A stretch of DNA of 64,000 nt, taken from the NCBI GenBank assembly GCA_022606135.1, contig JABYQN010000001.1:3348001-3412000 (forward strand), written 5' to 3'. A program made the translations under genes and the position numbers. Origin of the DNA: Fomes fomentarius. Taxonomy: Eukaryota > Basidiomycota > Agaricomycetes > Polyporales > Polyporaceae. The notes under the pieces are model-generated. The model saw nothing but the letters and a program-made list of their open reading frames with translations. It did no database searches and was not told the DNA's origin. Below are positions 1 to 12,424 of this stretch, piece after piece; position 1 is the stretch's first letter; each line of letters starts with the position of its first letter.

Positions 1-2597
1 GTCGCCGACCTTGGTGTCATACAGGAATCGCTTCATGTGCAAGATCAGCACAGGCGGAAGTGCGTCGATGAGCACCTGCTGTGTCGCATCGAGTATCGCG
101 CCTGGCCGTGTGGGGATGGAGATCTGCACCGACTGAGGGTGCGATATGTGCTGGAGCGCGTCGCGCAGGGTCTTCACGTTCTCGGGCTGGATGTCGAGCT
201 GGAGTGACCGCCAATCCTCGATCGTGACGGACTCGCGTTGGTGGGGTGAACGCAGAGATGAGCGGAACTTGCCACCAAATATGCGCGTGATGGGAGACTC
301 CGTCGATCTCGACTGAGAGCGGAGTGAGTCCATGACGCAATACAGAAGAACCAAGATACTCACAGTCCTTGTCGTGACGGCCTTGTTCTTCTTCCCAACT
401 TCCAACCACCCATCATCCTGTGTAGGTGCATCGCCAACGGGTGTCGGTGAGGGCTGTTTCGGTTGTGACGGCTGCGATATTGACAGTAGTTCCTCCTCGA
501 GGGTATCTAAGTAGAACCCTAGGAACTCCTCTGCGTCTTCCTGGTGCCCTCCCTACGACACATCAATGTGAGCAAGATATAAAACATGTCTCGGAATAGA
601 CAACGTACTATCATGTTCGCGAATCGCTTCTTCTCTTTCATCGCGTCGTAGATGTATGTCGGAATGAAACTCTCGAGCTCCTCAAATCCATCGTCTTCCC
701 GCTCCTTCCCTTTTGCCTTGGAATTCGCAGCAGGGTTGGGTGGAGGAGGATCCGGGACAAACTCTTTGAGAAACTGTATGGTTGCGTCGACCAGTGGGGT
801 GGCCTTCGAGCCCTCGCGCTGAGAGCCTACGACTGGACCGGCGAGGTGACGACGCAACTCCGAGAAGAAACGATGGAAGGGCGGGCAATAGACAAGGATC
901 TGCAGCACTGCGTTCGCGAAACACATATTCCCGGTGTTGACTAATCCACGGGGTCTTATCTTCATCCCAGCTGCGATGTTGGCAGCAGAACCAGAAGGCC
1001 CTTCATGCAACAAGTGCAGTAGTTCGTTGCGATTGGCACTGGCCACCGACGTGCCTGGAGTCTGGGACGGGGTTCCGGAGGACGCGGGAATTGAGAAACC
1101 GACGACATTGGACACAGGGAGGCGAGGCTTGGAAGACGATGCTGCGGAGTCGGAGGATTGCAACAGCGACGCCCATGATTTCTTCGGTCCAGTAGCTGCT
1201 TTTGAGGCCACAGCTGGGGTGGTGGAAGTAGACACTGCTGAAGCCTGCGCCTGATCTACAGATGGCTGAGGCGTAGAAGGCTCGGTAGTTTCGGACGAAA
1301 CTCCGGAAGCTGGCAAATCGAGCTTCGCCCCAGTGTGTGAAGAAACCGAAGTCTTCGCAGGTGGAGAACTGACCGCTACTGAGACAGAAGTTGCAGACGA
1401 GTAGGGAGATCCAGGGACGGGAGTGTCAGCAACAACAGAACATGCTGGTGTCGTCTCTGCGGTGGATGATGGAGGCGCCACAGATTCTGCAGACTCTTCC
1501 TGAGTATCAGGGTCAATGGGACTCGGAGGTTGTGCTAGAGGAACAACCTGAGGCTTGGGCGTAGCGGGCGGTGTGCGCAGCTCCAAAGCCTTCTGTATAA
1601 TATCCTCAGGAGGATAGGCGCGAGTTGAGACGATAACGCCAGGAGCATGAGTTGGGTCACCAGGACGTCGCGACCAGATCACATATGTGGACGGGAGGGG
1701 AGGAAGGCTCTCGTCGACGTCGACAGATGGACTATTAGGAGTAGTGGCTCGAGCCTCGGCTTCCTCCGTGTGTTGAGGTGCCAATTGTTCCGACGTTTCG
1801 GCGACTTCAGAAACAAGCTCAATGGATCCTGATTCATCACGATGAATGGACTCTGTAAGTTCCTTGGGCTCAGATGCCACAGCATGGAATTCTTCGGCTT
1901 CCCGTGGAGGAGTTGCTTGTCGCGGAAGTCCTTCTTGCTCCAAGCCAGTTTGCAGAGCTTCGGGCGAGTTGATGTGAGGAACATCGGGAGTTACATGAGA
2001 AGGCGCGGGTTGGTGACGTTGGTGTGTTTCGGGCGGCGGCTGGGGCTGTGGTTGAGGATGGTGAGGTAGCTGAGGTTGTTGCAGCTGTGGAACATGCTCA
2101 TGTGACACCATTGGGGGGAGCATAGGCAGCTGTTTTGGCAAGGGTGAGTGTGTCTGCGTGTGCCCAGCCCAGGCATGTGGTGGGTAGGGTCCATTGGGCT
2201 GAGGATGGTGGTACGGCGATCCATACGGAACCTGATGTGGATGGGGATGGGGTGCAAACTTTTGAGGATGAAGGAAAGGACTAGCCGGTGATGCAGGAGG
2301 GGGCGTCTGCACGGGAACAGTAGGTGGCGGCATGTGATGTTGAGGGATCTGCGGGTAATGGTATGTTGGACCTCCTCTGTGATAGCGACCACGACCAGCG
2401 CCGTTGATCCTGGGAGAAGCAGGCTGGTGCATAGGCGGCGCAGGCGCGCTCATAGGTGACATAGGATACGGGTAGTAGGGAGCAGGAGGAGGCGCGGGAG
2501 GATACGCGTAGTGAGGCGGAGGCGGAGGCGGGGGCGGATGAGGATAGTAAGAAGGCCCCGGCTGGGGGTGGGGGTGGGGATGGTAAGGACTCGCCAT
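1..2597 (-). CDS. Ubiquitin carboxyl-terminal hydrolase, USP10/Ubp3 type (partial)
   Basis: Cysteine protease that removes ubiquitin from proteins; the family member in yeast (Ubp3) acts in the cytosol on trafficking and stress substrates. Exons read on the minus strand: 2597-609, 552-364 and 312-1; the introns 608-553 (56 nt) and 363-313 (51 nt) have GT..AG ends and keep frame. Residues 1 to about 530 are disordered, first Pro/His/Tyr-rich and then Ser/Thr/Pro-rich. The catalytic core starts with GLVNTGNMCFANAVLQ, with the catalytic Cys at codon 559 (921-923). It continues through GGHQEDAEEFLGF, ITRIFGGKF and LPPVLILHMKRFLYD. This order (FGG, then the HMKRF box) matches USP10/Ubp3. The His/Asn boxes lie beyond the left edge. 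A probable 70-nt 5'UTR intron (2669-2600) ends two bases before the ATG, so I start at MASPYHP rather than at the upstream ATG at 2702, which would be out of frame after splicing. Confidence 0.9.
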
Positions 2598-2669
2598 TCC
2601 TACAGTCAAGCCCAGATTTTTGCGGATGGGATAAATATCTAAGCCATAGTAAATGCGGGGAAGACGTAC

Positions 2670-3161
2670 CGCTAATTTCAATCGCTGTGGAATCCGAGGC
2701 AAGAGCTATCGCGCTACCAGCATACGCTCGACGTCTGGAGAAATATATGCACGACTAGACGGTCCAGGACGTCTATGAGGATCGCGTGGGGTAGGGAACT
2801 AGTCGGCGGACGGTTGCTTTACCAAGCTTCACGAACCAACGTGGTCTACGAGTTGTTTGCAGCGGGGGCAAAGCTGGAGAGATTTGGGGGGGAGGCAGCT
2901 GAAGCGCGCTGAACGATGTTGTGTGTCGGTTGCAAGGGATTCGGAATCAACGACAAGGACAAGGGGGACAACGAGGACGCAGACGAGGACGAGGACGCGG
3001 ACCTCGCACCCATCCGGCATCACGGCGGAGATTAAAACAAATGCACTCCGACGCTCTAGCCATGGGGAAAACTAGCTCCGCGTGTCCTCAGCTCAATCTC
3101 CGCAGGTGTCACGCGTCCGAGGTGCAGTCACTTTACGGAATGACTTTACGTGCTCTTGCAC
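2670..3161. promoter_or_regulatory. Divergent intergenic region, USP and coiled-coil genes
   Basis: About 490 bp between two divergent genes. It must hold both promoters, but I see no clear TATA box. Positions about 2945-3000 hold a purine-rich GAGGAC-like simple repeat that reads as Asp/Glu/Arg codons in several frames. I treat it as low-complexity DNA, not as an exon. Confidence 0.4.
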
Positions 3162-6100
3162 ATGGCCGACTCTCTGACCGCTGCGATAAACGACGACCAT
3201 CCGCTTGCACTAGAACTCTCCAGTCTACGCGCAGCTGTCTCGCGGTATCAGGTACATTGTATCTGCATATGCGTTCCCCACACACCGCTCAGCTGACGCG
3301 TAGGCTATGTTGGTAGCATGAAGCTCATGCCACTTCCCTCAAACTACAGAGGCACTCTCTAGAGGCCACACAGGCCCTTGACCATGCACGTGCGCTGGAA
3401 CGCGAGAACACACGTCTCAAGGATGAAGTTACGATACTCAGAGCGAATCCGGACAGCAGTCCAACGGAGACCTCCTTCCAGGTGCCGGAACTAACCCTCG
3501 CTCTCCGCCGTCTGTCGGTCAAGCTCACCGCGGTCGAGGAGACACTGCTGACGCGTACCAAGGAGGTTGTGGATGTCCGAAGCGAAGTCGTAGGTGCGCA
3601 ACACGAGATCGAGGCTGCGCGCGCATTAGCTGCGGAGGCGTGCGCTCGCGAAGAGGAGGGACTTGCGCGGGAACGGGAATTGGAACGGAAAGTACGCACG
3701 GCAGTGGAGGAGCGAAAGATGGCAGACCTGGTCGTGCAGGAGTACGCGGACCTTGTCCGCTCGCTGGAAGGCAGGTCGAAGCCACCATCCACTCATTCCT
3801 CCATTCCGTCTGTAGACCTTCAGCACTCCACCAATGGTTCTGCCACAACACTCGTAGACGGTCTCTCAGAAGGCAAACTTGGTCTCCAGAAACTAATGGA
3901 GGAATTCAATGGCCGGAACGAACGTCTACAGGCGGAGATTGCCAAGTTGCACGGCGACAATGGCCTTCTATTCAAGGAGCTCGAAGTCGCTCGTCACGGG
4001 GCTGATCATGATCGCTCAGAGCTTGCGAAAGCTCTGCACGAACTGGACAAGTATCGCGCTGATGACAACACGGCAACGAGGATGGTCTCGCGCTATATGT
4101 GAATCGCTCTCTTCTTCTCTCGCGTATATCAGTGCTCATCCCACGTGCAGGAAATTCTCTCAGTCGTCAACTGACACGCTCCAGAAAGCGATTGACACCC
4201 TGAAGTTACGACATGCCTCAACTCTAGCCACGCTCAACGATGAGATTGCACTGCTTCAGCGCGCGATTTTACACGAGCGCAGTGAGGCGGAACGCATACG
4301 CACCGCGTTGGATGAACTCACTGAGGACATCGCGCGTGAGGCGTTTGGAAGACGACGTGAGGTCTCCGTGCGCCTTGCATTCCTTGGGCGCGAGGAGAAC
4401 CTTGCAGAGAGCTTGAGAAGATGGATGCGCAAGGCGAAGGAGTCCCTCGAGCGATCAGGGGGTGCTGAGGATGGGTCTATATCGCTGAACCCAATGGCGC
4501 TGCGGGAAGCGTACTCCAAGGCTATAGCTGATGCGGAGACCATACTGGACACGTTGAATGGGCAACCCTCGGTGGGGAACGGGGATCTGTCCGGGGGCAC
4601 GATCGCTAGACTGGTGCTGGCACAAGACACGGTAGCCTCCTTGACTCACGAGCTTCAGGAGGAGACAGTTCGCAGGCTGAAGACCGAGCGCAAGCTTGCC
4701 CTGTTAGATCCCACGGACCACACTGAAGAATATCACGAATATGATGGCTCACGTTCAGTGGTGCAACCAGTTCCTCATCGCATGAGCGAGAATCGCCAAG
4801 AGAGACAATTGCTCGACGCGTCCGTCAGTACAACATCATCTGCAGACGCTGCGTCTCCTGCGGTGACCTCACCAAGCTTTGTCGCCGAACACGCGGCTCC
4901 GGAAGGTTCTATTTTCGAGATTATCACAGTACCTCCAGCCACCGATCTACCGACCATCTCGCAGCCAGAACAGTCTCCGCTATCCGCCATTACAGACGAG
5001 CCTTGTCGATCGTCAAGCTCTACGGAACCGCCTCATTTGGGATCATCACAGGACTCGTTGGATACGCGTGGGTCGAGCGCTTCATCTTTGACCTACTCAA
5101 CAACAGAGACTACCGATTCCTCAACGCTCGTTGACATTCCTTTGACCCCAGCTCCAGCTTCTCCGGAACGCAGTGACATTCATGCAGTCCCCACACCTTT
5201 CTCGTCGGTTCCCGAGCCTGAGGTGGTCCAGCCAGCCTCGCCCGTCCCGTCGCTAACCTCGTCTGCGGTACCATTCCCCATTCCTGATGAACGGCCAACG
5301 CGCTCTGCTACTACGGGGTCGCGGAACGGCTCTCGGACACATGAGTCACATCTTCCACCGCCTCTATCACTAGAAGCCTCAAACGGTTCAGCGCTGTCCT
5401 CGCTCTCACCGGGGCTGTCCGGCACCTCCCTACCTGCAACGAGCAGTAAGGATGGTTCTCTGCTTGTTGCTTTGACGTTGGTGAAACACCGCTACGACGA
5501 CGTTCAGCGCGGTTTCCGCGACTGCCAAATGGCACTGAAGGAGCTTATGAAGACCCTCGCTCAGCCTTCCTCATCATCGAGCTCTCCCGCAGACATGCCT
5601 CCCGTGTTGCGAAAGGCGGTCGAACGGCTCATTGACTTCAACGAGGATGCACGAGTGGAGCTCGAAATCCGAATCGCCGACGAGGAGCGTGTCGCGAGTG
5701 GATATGAGGCCCTACTCTCCATACCCGGTGCGATGTCGCAGCCTGACGACGCGAGGATGGACGAGAACGAGATGGTCACGGAGGTGCACGCGTTTGTGGA
5801 CGGGTCGGACCGCGTAGTCGCGAAAGCGACACAACAGTTCACGCAGAAGCTCGACGACCTCCAGCATGACATCGCGTCGATCAAGCGGACGCTGCATGAG
5901 CTGGCGCTGTCCACGTCCGAAGACTCCCTCTCACCTTTCGCAAGCGTCCCATCTGCAAAGACCACGGCGTCTCCGAGTTGGTCGGCGTGGACACCGAGCT
6001 TCCTCAGCCCACCGCGGTCGACGAGCCCCGCGCCACCGACGTTTGGCTCGGTGATGACGTCCCCACGCCTGCGACACTCTTCGTCTTTCTCGCACCCGCG

Positions 6101-6494
6101 CGAACGGTCGAATGACGATCCGGCGCCAGACCTGCTCGCCAGCCTCGGCCTGCGGATTGTTGTCCCAGCACGCAGTCCTACGTATGCGTATGGCTCCGGA
6201 CTGGGCGCAAGTCCTACTGGACCGTCTCGTCCAGGGCAACCGGGTCCACGCCAGCGCACGACGTCGGGCATGTTCATGCTGGGCTTGGGTATGCGGAGCA
6301 CGTCGTTCGGGCCGAGCATGGCCAGGCCCAACCTGCAGAAGATGCCGTCCAAGAGCTCGCTAGCGAGCTCGAGCACTCCGCGGTTGGCCTCCACCCTCAG
6401 CCCTGGCAGTGCTAGCCCGAAGAAGAGCCTCTTAGCAGAGAAGAGTGGGCAGCAGCCTGAGGAGAGCGGAGGTGTGGACTCGGACGTAGAATGA
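3162..6494 (+). CDS. Coiled-coil protein of unknown function, 1071 aa
   Basis: Exons 3162-3251, 3317-4098 and 4151-6494; introns of 65 and 52 nt with GTACAT..TAG and GTGAAT..CAG ends. The total is 3216 nt, an exact multiple of three. The first 400 or so residues are Glu/Arg/Lys/Leu-rich heptad sequence typical of long coiled coils. The middle is a Ser/Thr/Pro-rich disordered stretch. A second helical segment begins near LVALTLVKHRYDDVQRGFRD, and the C-terminal 200 residues are again Ser/Pro-rich and end in DSDVE. I recognise no enzyme motif or targeting signal. A structural or scaffold role is an inference from coiled-coil content only. The start ATG (MADSLTAAI) follows the last upstream stop, and intron 1 joins smoothly to HEAHATSLKLQRHSLEA. 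Confidence 0.88.
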
Positions 6495-7286
6495 ACACTA
6501 ATATGTAGAAGCTAATGAATCGTTTTGGGTGCCTTGGATGAGCTAGAAAATCGGTTGCAGAATTGAGCATTGGTGCTAGGCTTGCTAAGATCGAAACGAT
6601 TGAGTCGACTCACGGGACTTTCGTCTTGCAGGACAAGGCCGGGCCCAATGTCGGGAATGTCCAAAAGCATAACAATCGAAACCCACATTCGACAAGCACA
6701 TCCAAGCCGATGTTGGAGTAGATCTTTACAGCTGGGTCCTCGGGCCCGAGATACGTGCTTGAGCCTAGCAACCTAGTTGTGTTTTACAACTTGAATGACG
6801 ATATCGATCTGATACATCCCTCCGCGCTTGACGAATGGGGCTCCTTTCGCACGTAGACCTTCGAGAATGAGCGCGAAGGAGAATATCTACTAGGGACAAG
6901 TTGTCTCGGCCATACCACTTCAAGCATACTAGTACGACTGGTCGTGGACAGTCTAAGCGAGACCTGAAGGGGATCAAATAAGTAGATTGTCCGATGGTGT
7001 AGTAGATGCAAATATGCCGGGAGGGCGGCAACGAAGTGAGAAGAAGCGAGGTTAAAATAAGAGTGAGAATATCCGAGTACAGCCACGGGACATTTCAGAT
7101 AATCACGTACTCTGCCGCATCGATAGGGAAAACAGCAAAGAGATCAGACACGAGGCTACAGCATGATGGAAAGCGCCAAACGAGTGAGGAAAGCACTCGG
7201 GAATTTGTGACACATACAAGAGTCTGAGAGCGCGATACGGAAGGAAGGAAGGATGGTAGAAAGGAAAGTATACTGTATGCGATGAG
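6495..7286. other. Convergent intergenic region
   Basis: About 790 bp between the 3' ends of the coiled-coil gene (+) and the membrane-protein gene (-). It must carry both 3'UTRs and termination signals. I see no credible coding exon; the short open frames here are AT-richer and have no recognisable motif. Confidence 0.5.
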
Positions 7287-9148
7287 TTAGTAGAAGTGCG
7301 GCCAATAATCCTCCCAGGACGGCTGACGCTCGAAGGCCGGCGATTCCATAGTAAGGACGGCCAGCTGCCTGAAGCTCTCCTCGATGAGGACGATTCTGGA
7401 AGAGAAGTGCACTATCGTGACCGCCAGAAGTGCGCCCTTCAGCGGGACATCGGAGTCCTTCTGGTATACCTTCCCTAATAGTACAACCACTACGATCGCA
7501 GAGCCTATCATAAGCGCGGTGGCTAGCTTCCACAGGGCTTGAGTGTCTTCGAGGGAGCTGGTGATCTTCTCGGAGAAGCCTAAGAAGTGCGGCCACCCAG
7601 CGATGAGAAGTACAGCGGTAGGTGGGGCGATGTTGCCCGGAGCGGTGGATGCCTGGAGCTGAGCGGTGGAAACAACGAATGGCGGTGTGCGTCGTTGGTT
7701 GGAGGGAACTTGCAGTTTAGGGTACCGTTTACGAGCCTCCATTGCAAGGGAAAGGCGGCGAGATGTGCGTTCGCGTTCAAGTTCCTCCTCGGGTCCAAGT
7801 TCCTCCCCGCGTCCAAGTCCCTCCTTGCGTTCAAGTTCCTCCTCGCAAGATGTTGATCCAGTGATGTATCGATGGTACCATGGTAGGGAGTCGCCAAATA
7901 CGAATTTCATCTTCCAGGACTTGTACGAGGGCCTCGCTAAAGTCTGATGGCGGAAATCATCGCGCCTGACGAAGTCGGCGACATCGATTGTGGGCCCTGC
8001 ACTTGTAGTCGGATAGATGATGAGATCCGCATTCGGTGGATCAAGGAAGGTGTACTCGGGGTCCAAGGACAATGCGAAGATTCCTCCAACGAGACACCGC
8101 TGAGCACCGCTCGTTGTTGACATCCATGCTCCGATCTCCATATCGCCTTTGATGACAGTCGGAAGTGTGACGTCCTTCGGCTTGTCCCACCAATAGATAT
8201 AGGTGAACAGCGTGCACAGCGCGTGCGCGATGGTGGAGATCTCCAGTAAAGTGAGAGGCAGGTCATATCCTACCCTGTTGATGCAAGTGAGCAGGAACCA
8301 GAGCAACTGCCACACCGAGATAACCTTCGCCACGCCGTCCGCTTTATTCCGGTCTAGAAGTTCGTCAAGGTGAATATCCGGGATGAGCTCAGGCGCGTTC
8401 TGCATGAGCAAACGCACGCCTTCTGAGGTTAGAACGCCGTTGTCCTGCCATTTTGGCAAGTAGCGGTTCTCCGGACTGGGGAGCTCGTGCGGGTGCTGGA
8501 GGACAAAACCTCCCATTACGGCGTAGAAGCTGTGTGTAGGCGTCCACGGATGTTTGCGACGTGGCTTCCGCTGACCGGGAGCGGCGGCATCCCCCAGCGT
8601 AGCATTGGATGAATCCTCAAGTTCGTTGACCTGAGCTTCAAGGTCTGGAGAGGGGGAACCTTCTTTCTCAGGCGATTCCCCGTCAATCCCCGCGCCATCT
8701 GGAGAGGCGTGTTTGAACGACGCGCCTTCTTGACTGGAAACGCCCGCCTGTGTAGGCAATCGATCACACAGCACAAGACATGGTTGGTAAATCCCGTAGG
8801 ATCTGAAGAAGCAGAAGTCTGACTTACTTGTGGAGAGCGGAAACACTGGGATATGCGCTTTATCCAGGAGATCTCGGGAGCGACGTTGTCGAGGTGCTGC
8901 CGCGCGTCCTGGGTAAGACGGAACGCGGCGTGGTATTGATTGTACGCGATGAGCAGCATGACCTCCGGTGCGAGCAGGGCGAAGACTAGCCAGCCGCACT
9001 TGCCCAGTAACCTCCTGTACTTGGATTTCCCCTGTGTTACGTCGACATGGAGGGCTGACCAAGTACGCAGCGCGAGTGTGGTGATGCAACTCGACAAAAT
9101 GTTGAAGGGGGTGCGCCGGAGAGTGTCGTCTACGTATGAGTCGGACAT
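7287..9148 (-). CDS. Agaricomycete multi-pass membrane protein, 593 aa
   Basis: Exon 1 is 9148-8828 and exon 2 is 8747-7287, joined across an 80-nt intron (GTAAGT..CACAG) in phase 0; total 1782 nt. A hydrophobic helix lies near residues 52-70 (GWLVFALLAPEVMLLIAYN). More follow after THSFYAVMGGFVLQHP: VISVWQLLWFLLTCINRV, then LPLTLLEISTIAHALCTLF, and near the C-terminus ALMIGSAIVVVVLLG and ALLAVTIVHFSSRIVLI. An acidic, Ser-rich linker sits after the first helix and a charged Glu/Arg-rich repeat lies before the last helices. This arrangement, with the APE motif in helix 1 and the HSFYAVMGGF motif, fits a large uncharacterised family common in Agaricomycetes; that placement is from recall. Function is unknown. 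The start could be further upstream if a signal-peptide exon exists, but the upstream splice I tested is out of frame. Confidence 0.8.
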
Positions 9149-10402
9149 GCCGGGTGCCCTGAAGACAGGAAGCAGAGCACAAGTGTCGTCTTATGACCAG
9201 TCCGTAGGATAAATGGCGAATCCAACCAGTACCGTGGTGACCACAGAACTTACGCATTCGGGGCAATATTAATTGATTGCTGGTACTGATCGTGTTCAAC
9301 GGTCAATCCCCCTGTCCACCAACCATTCCGATATGCGCCAGACCTCGGTCACGGCCTGAAGGATATTGCTTGAATAGTGAAGGAGAGTGCCGCGTCGCGA
9401 CTCGGAAGTGCCGCATCACGACTCGAAAGCGCCATTGCTGCGAGTAGGAAAAGCTTCATCGCGACTCAAAAGTGCCGCAGCCATACGGGGCAGTCAAATT
9501 GACGTTTTGTGAGGGATTCGGGAAGAGATTCAAGTTGCGCGCGATTCAGGCCCAATCGCTGGGAAGCCTCGGTGCTCCTCTACATAGACCCGAAACGCGA
9601 TGGTCCGTTGGTCCGTTGGACAGCAGTCAACGCGCCTGGATGGGGGGAGGAGGAGGGGACGTACGAGGAGGAGGGCTACAGTCCCATGAGTTTGAGAGCG
9701 GAAACGCTGACAAGACGAGCGCTCCTTGACGAAACCACCCTAGGTCCCTACTACCTACTAACCAAATTGGCCGCAATGCATCACGGCTACCGTCGCGTCC
9801 GAGTCGAGCTCACTGCTCGGGCTTCACCCAACATGCCCCAAACTCGCGTTCCGCCGCCTCTGGCACCACCTCCGCTATCACTAGGTTCAGTCCCACAACG
9901 ACCGTAGCACTCTACAGACTGCATACTAGGACCGAAAACAAAGGATAGCCAAGATGGCAACGGAAGAGTAGGGTCCTTGCCCCTCGTGGATTGTAACAAG
10001 TTCCAGTCTGCTCATAGATTCGAGCGCTCGGTCTCCATTTCTCAGGTCAGTTTTTATTGACCTATTGTCAAGCTCTGGTCCAATCCTGTCACTCCGTACT
10101 ACCCCTACTCATTGTAGGCTTTGAATCAGCCATGTCACCGTTGCCAGTGGCAACGCCTGTGTTCCTACTGCCACTGAAAGGGTACCGTGTTTCAGTCACG
10201 ATTGTTCAGCCGTGGCTGCATCGGCACTGCGCTTCGACCACTTGGTTCCTACCACAGTAGGTTGTGCAGACCCGACGTTTGACCACAGCTGCATGGATAG
10301 GGGCTTTGCGTTATTCAAGCTTCAACGTTGTTTGACGCTTTGACCACAACACAGAGCTCTGTGGGTCATCTCTCTTACACTCTGTGTGTTAGAGTAAGGA
10401 GC
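9149..10402. other. Intergenic region, no gene seen
   Basis: About 1.25 kb between the membrane-protein gene and the TATA box of the next gene. It contains the short direct-repeat array listed separately at 9387-9480. Open frames near 9472-9907 and 10057-10260 have no recognisable motif and no supporting splice pattern. Confidence 0.5.
9387..9480 (+). repeat. Imperfect 21-nt direct repeats
   Basis: About 4.5 degenerate units start near 9387, 9408, 9429, 9453 and 9472. The first two are the best: each is GTGCCGC followed by RTCRCGACTCG and purines, and they are exactly 21 nt apart. The later units drift and have spacings of 24 and 19 nt. The array lies about 240 bp upstream of the membrane-protein start codon on the minus strand. 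Confidence 0.6.
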
Positions 10403-10410
10403 TATATATA
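10403..10410 (+). promoter_or_regulatory. TATA box
   Basis: TATATATA lies 85 bp upstream of the ATG at 10487, a usual distance for a fungal gene with a short 5'UTR. It supports the choice of that ATG. Confidence 0.55.
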
Positions 10411-10486
10411 CCATCCCTTGCTTTACTGTTTTCTCAGCAGCTCCGCCTCCTGATCGTCCTCTACGTAACCTCCCTTCGCACGAACA

Positions 10487-11937
10487 ATGGTACGTACTGT
10501 GCAGATTGCTGTATCCGGTTGAGAAGTTTCTCACCACTGTTCCTATAGTTCACGATACCAAACGCACCGGAGCCGGACGTAATCGAGCGCGTCGAGACGG
10601 CCAAATGCTCCCTTGGTGTCACATCCATATCCACCCTCTTGGACAAGGCCGCAGACGTCACCATCATCAAGTTCAACTCGAAGATGACTCTCGACCAGTA
10701 CAACTCTCAATGGATGCGAACGTTCCTCGCAACGCCGTTCCCGCAGCTCATGGAGCTCACGATCGTCGTCAACCCTACACGGCCGGCTGTGATCGACGTC
10801 GACGCGACGATGCCGCGGTTTGAGATCACGCCCGAACAGTACCCGTGTCTTACCAAGCTACGTCTAGATGGCATCGCGCTCTCTGGGACCTCCCTCGCCA
10901 CAGTCCGCCACCTCGAGCTATGCAACTATCCTACGAGGCCGGGGTCGACACCGCTGGAATGGTCTGCGTTCAGCACCCTCCTCAATACTGCAAGTCACGT
11001 CGCGACCCTCAAGTTCTTTCAATACCTCCATCACACTAACCCGGACCCACGGACAATGTGGCTGTATAGCATGCCTATGCCCGGCTCTCGTCCAGAGTGG
11101 TGGGCGAACAAGATTGTGCTGCCGAGTGTGCAGGAACTAGCCATCCAGGAGGGGCCAAGCATCATATCTGCAGTCCTTCCGCGGATGACGATCCGGGCAA
11201 GTACCACGATCAAGCTCACTGCCATATCGACACACCCGCCACGCCCCGACGTGTTTTGCGCCACGATATCCCCGTTGTCCCGTCCTATAGCCGCGATAAC
11301 TGAGGCGACGCTGACGTTCAAGGCTAACTCCGTCGAGCTCTCCTGCGTAGTGCCGCATTCCGGCGTCCGCTTCAGCATCGACTACTACTGCCCGTCCTTT
11401 CTGAACGGCTTCAGTGTTCAAGACGTCCACACCGTGTGCACGGCAGCCGGCCAGTTCCTCGGCTACACTTCCGTCGGCTCCCTCCACTGCGTCAACATGC
11501 CGTTGCAGACGACAAGCGGTGCCTGGGCCAATCTCCTGACCAACTGTCGGCAATTGCGTGAGCTGAGCGTGCTGCATCCGCGGGGCGTGCCGTCGGCAAT
11601 CGCATTGCACCTGTTCACCGCCCTGCACATCCTGCGGGACACCTATTCCGCGAAGAGAGGCATGGTGCCCTACTACCCCCAGACGCTGCTCAAGATCGCG
11701 GTCAGAGGGCCGACGTACTCGGACGAGGTGATGCAGGCGGTCGAGGTGTTCGTGCATTCCAAGGATGCGCAGGGGCAGCCGTGCAAGTGGATGGACCGGC
11801 TGGACCTGTGCCTCGATGGGACCATCCCATCATACAGGAGGCAGGATTTCCCCCCGTGCCAGGACGCATGGAAGTACTGGACGCCGCGGCTGTCGGAGTA
11901 TGTCCGTGAGGTGGCGATGTCGCAGCCTGCGTCATGA
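10487..11937 (+). CDS. Unclassified protein, 450 aa, possible leucine-rich-repeat fold
   Basis: The main exon is 10549-11937, open from FTIPNAPEPDVIERVE to the TGA. No ATG lies near its start. I place the start at the ATG 10487-10489, directly followed by a GTACGT donor, so exon 1 would be the start codon alone. The 59-nt intron 10490-10548 ends in CTATAG and joins M to FTIPNA in frame; total 1392 nt, or 463 codons of which the exact N-terminus is uncertain. The sequence has spaced Leu/His motifs such as FPQLMELTIVV, LTKLRLDGIAL, VRHLELCNY and CRQLRELSVLHP, resembling the leucine-rich-repeat part of Agaricomycete F-box proteins. No F-box is visible. A substrate-adaptor role would therefore be guesswork. 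The alternative first exon frames nearby are out of phase with this one. Confidence 0.72.
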
Positions 11938-12424
11938 TACCAGTTCGGTAGGGGACCATTCATGTTACGAATGACATTATATGTACCTATGACAAGTATG
12001 TGTATATGCAACCAACCTAGCTTCCGTCTCGCTTCTTCTCCATGTTCGGTGTGCGTCAAAATTTACCAGGTCACCCCGCCGGTGGCCGTCACTGCTCAGA
12101 AGAACGGGTATACCTCCTAACAGTCAGGGCCTGATTCCTGTATATGGCTACGTGTTGCGCTACTACTAGATAGCGACTTGTCCGCGCTCGTGCCGCGTGG
12201 CGCACCTGTCGAGGCCCAGCTCATTTTAATACCCTATTGTGAAAGAGACGTGAGCTATGAATGTAGACAGAAACAATAAAGCAGCATGGAACAGACTTGC
12301 CTCGTTCATCAGACATGGAGCGTTGTCAAGGACAGCAATCATTCGCCGCCCACAAACGCCTGGTATAAGAAGCCGTTTACTGGGCTGAGCATTCATAACT
12401 GCGCCACTTGCACACACACCCCCC
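11938..12424. other. Intergenic region
   Basis: About 490 bp holding the 3'UTR of the preceding gene and the promoter of the next. I see no strong TATA box; an AT-rich stretch lies near 12224-12238. No exon is supported. Confidence 0.45.

Noticed and set aside
2857..3075. Acidic/basic repeat peptide upstream of the coiled-coil gene
   Set aside because: Explained by a GAGGAC-type simple repeat and not linked in frame to the downstream start.
5561..6394. 277-codon minus-strand open frame
   Set aside because: It is antisense to the coiled-coil gene, whose frame is supported by introns and composition; the Ser/Arg/Gly-rich reading is a shadow of GC-rich codons.
7287..9299. Single 670-codon minus-strand open frame as one exon
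   Set aside because: Its first 190 or so codons are Arg/His-rich and lack family motifs; another frame holds the conserved first helix, joined by a good 80-nt intron.
9509..9907. 132-codon open frame in the intergenic region
   Set aside because: No known motif, and the composition changes midway; likely chance.
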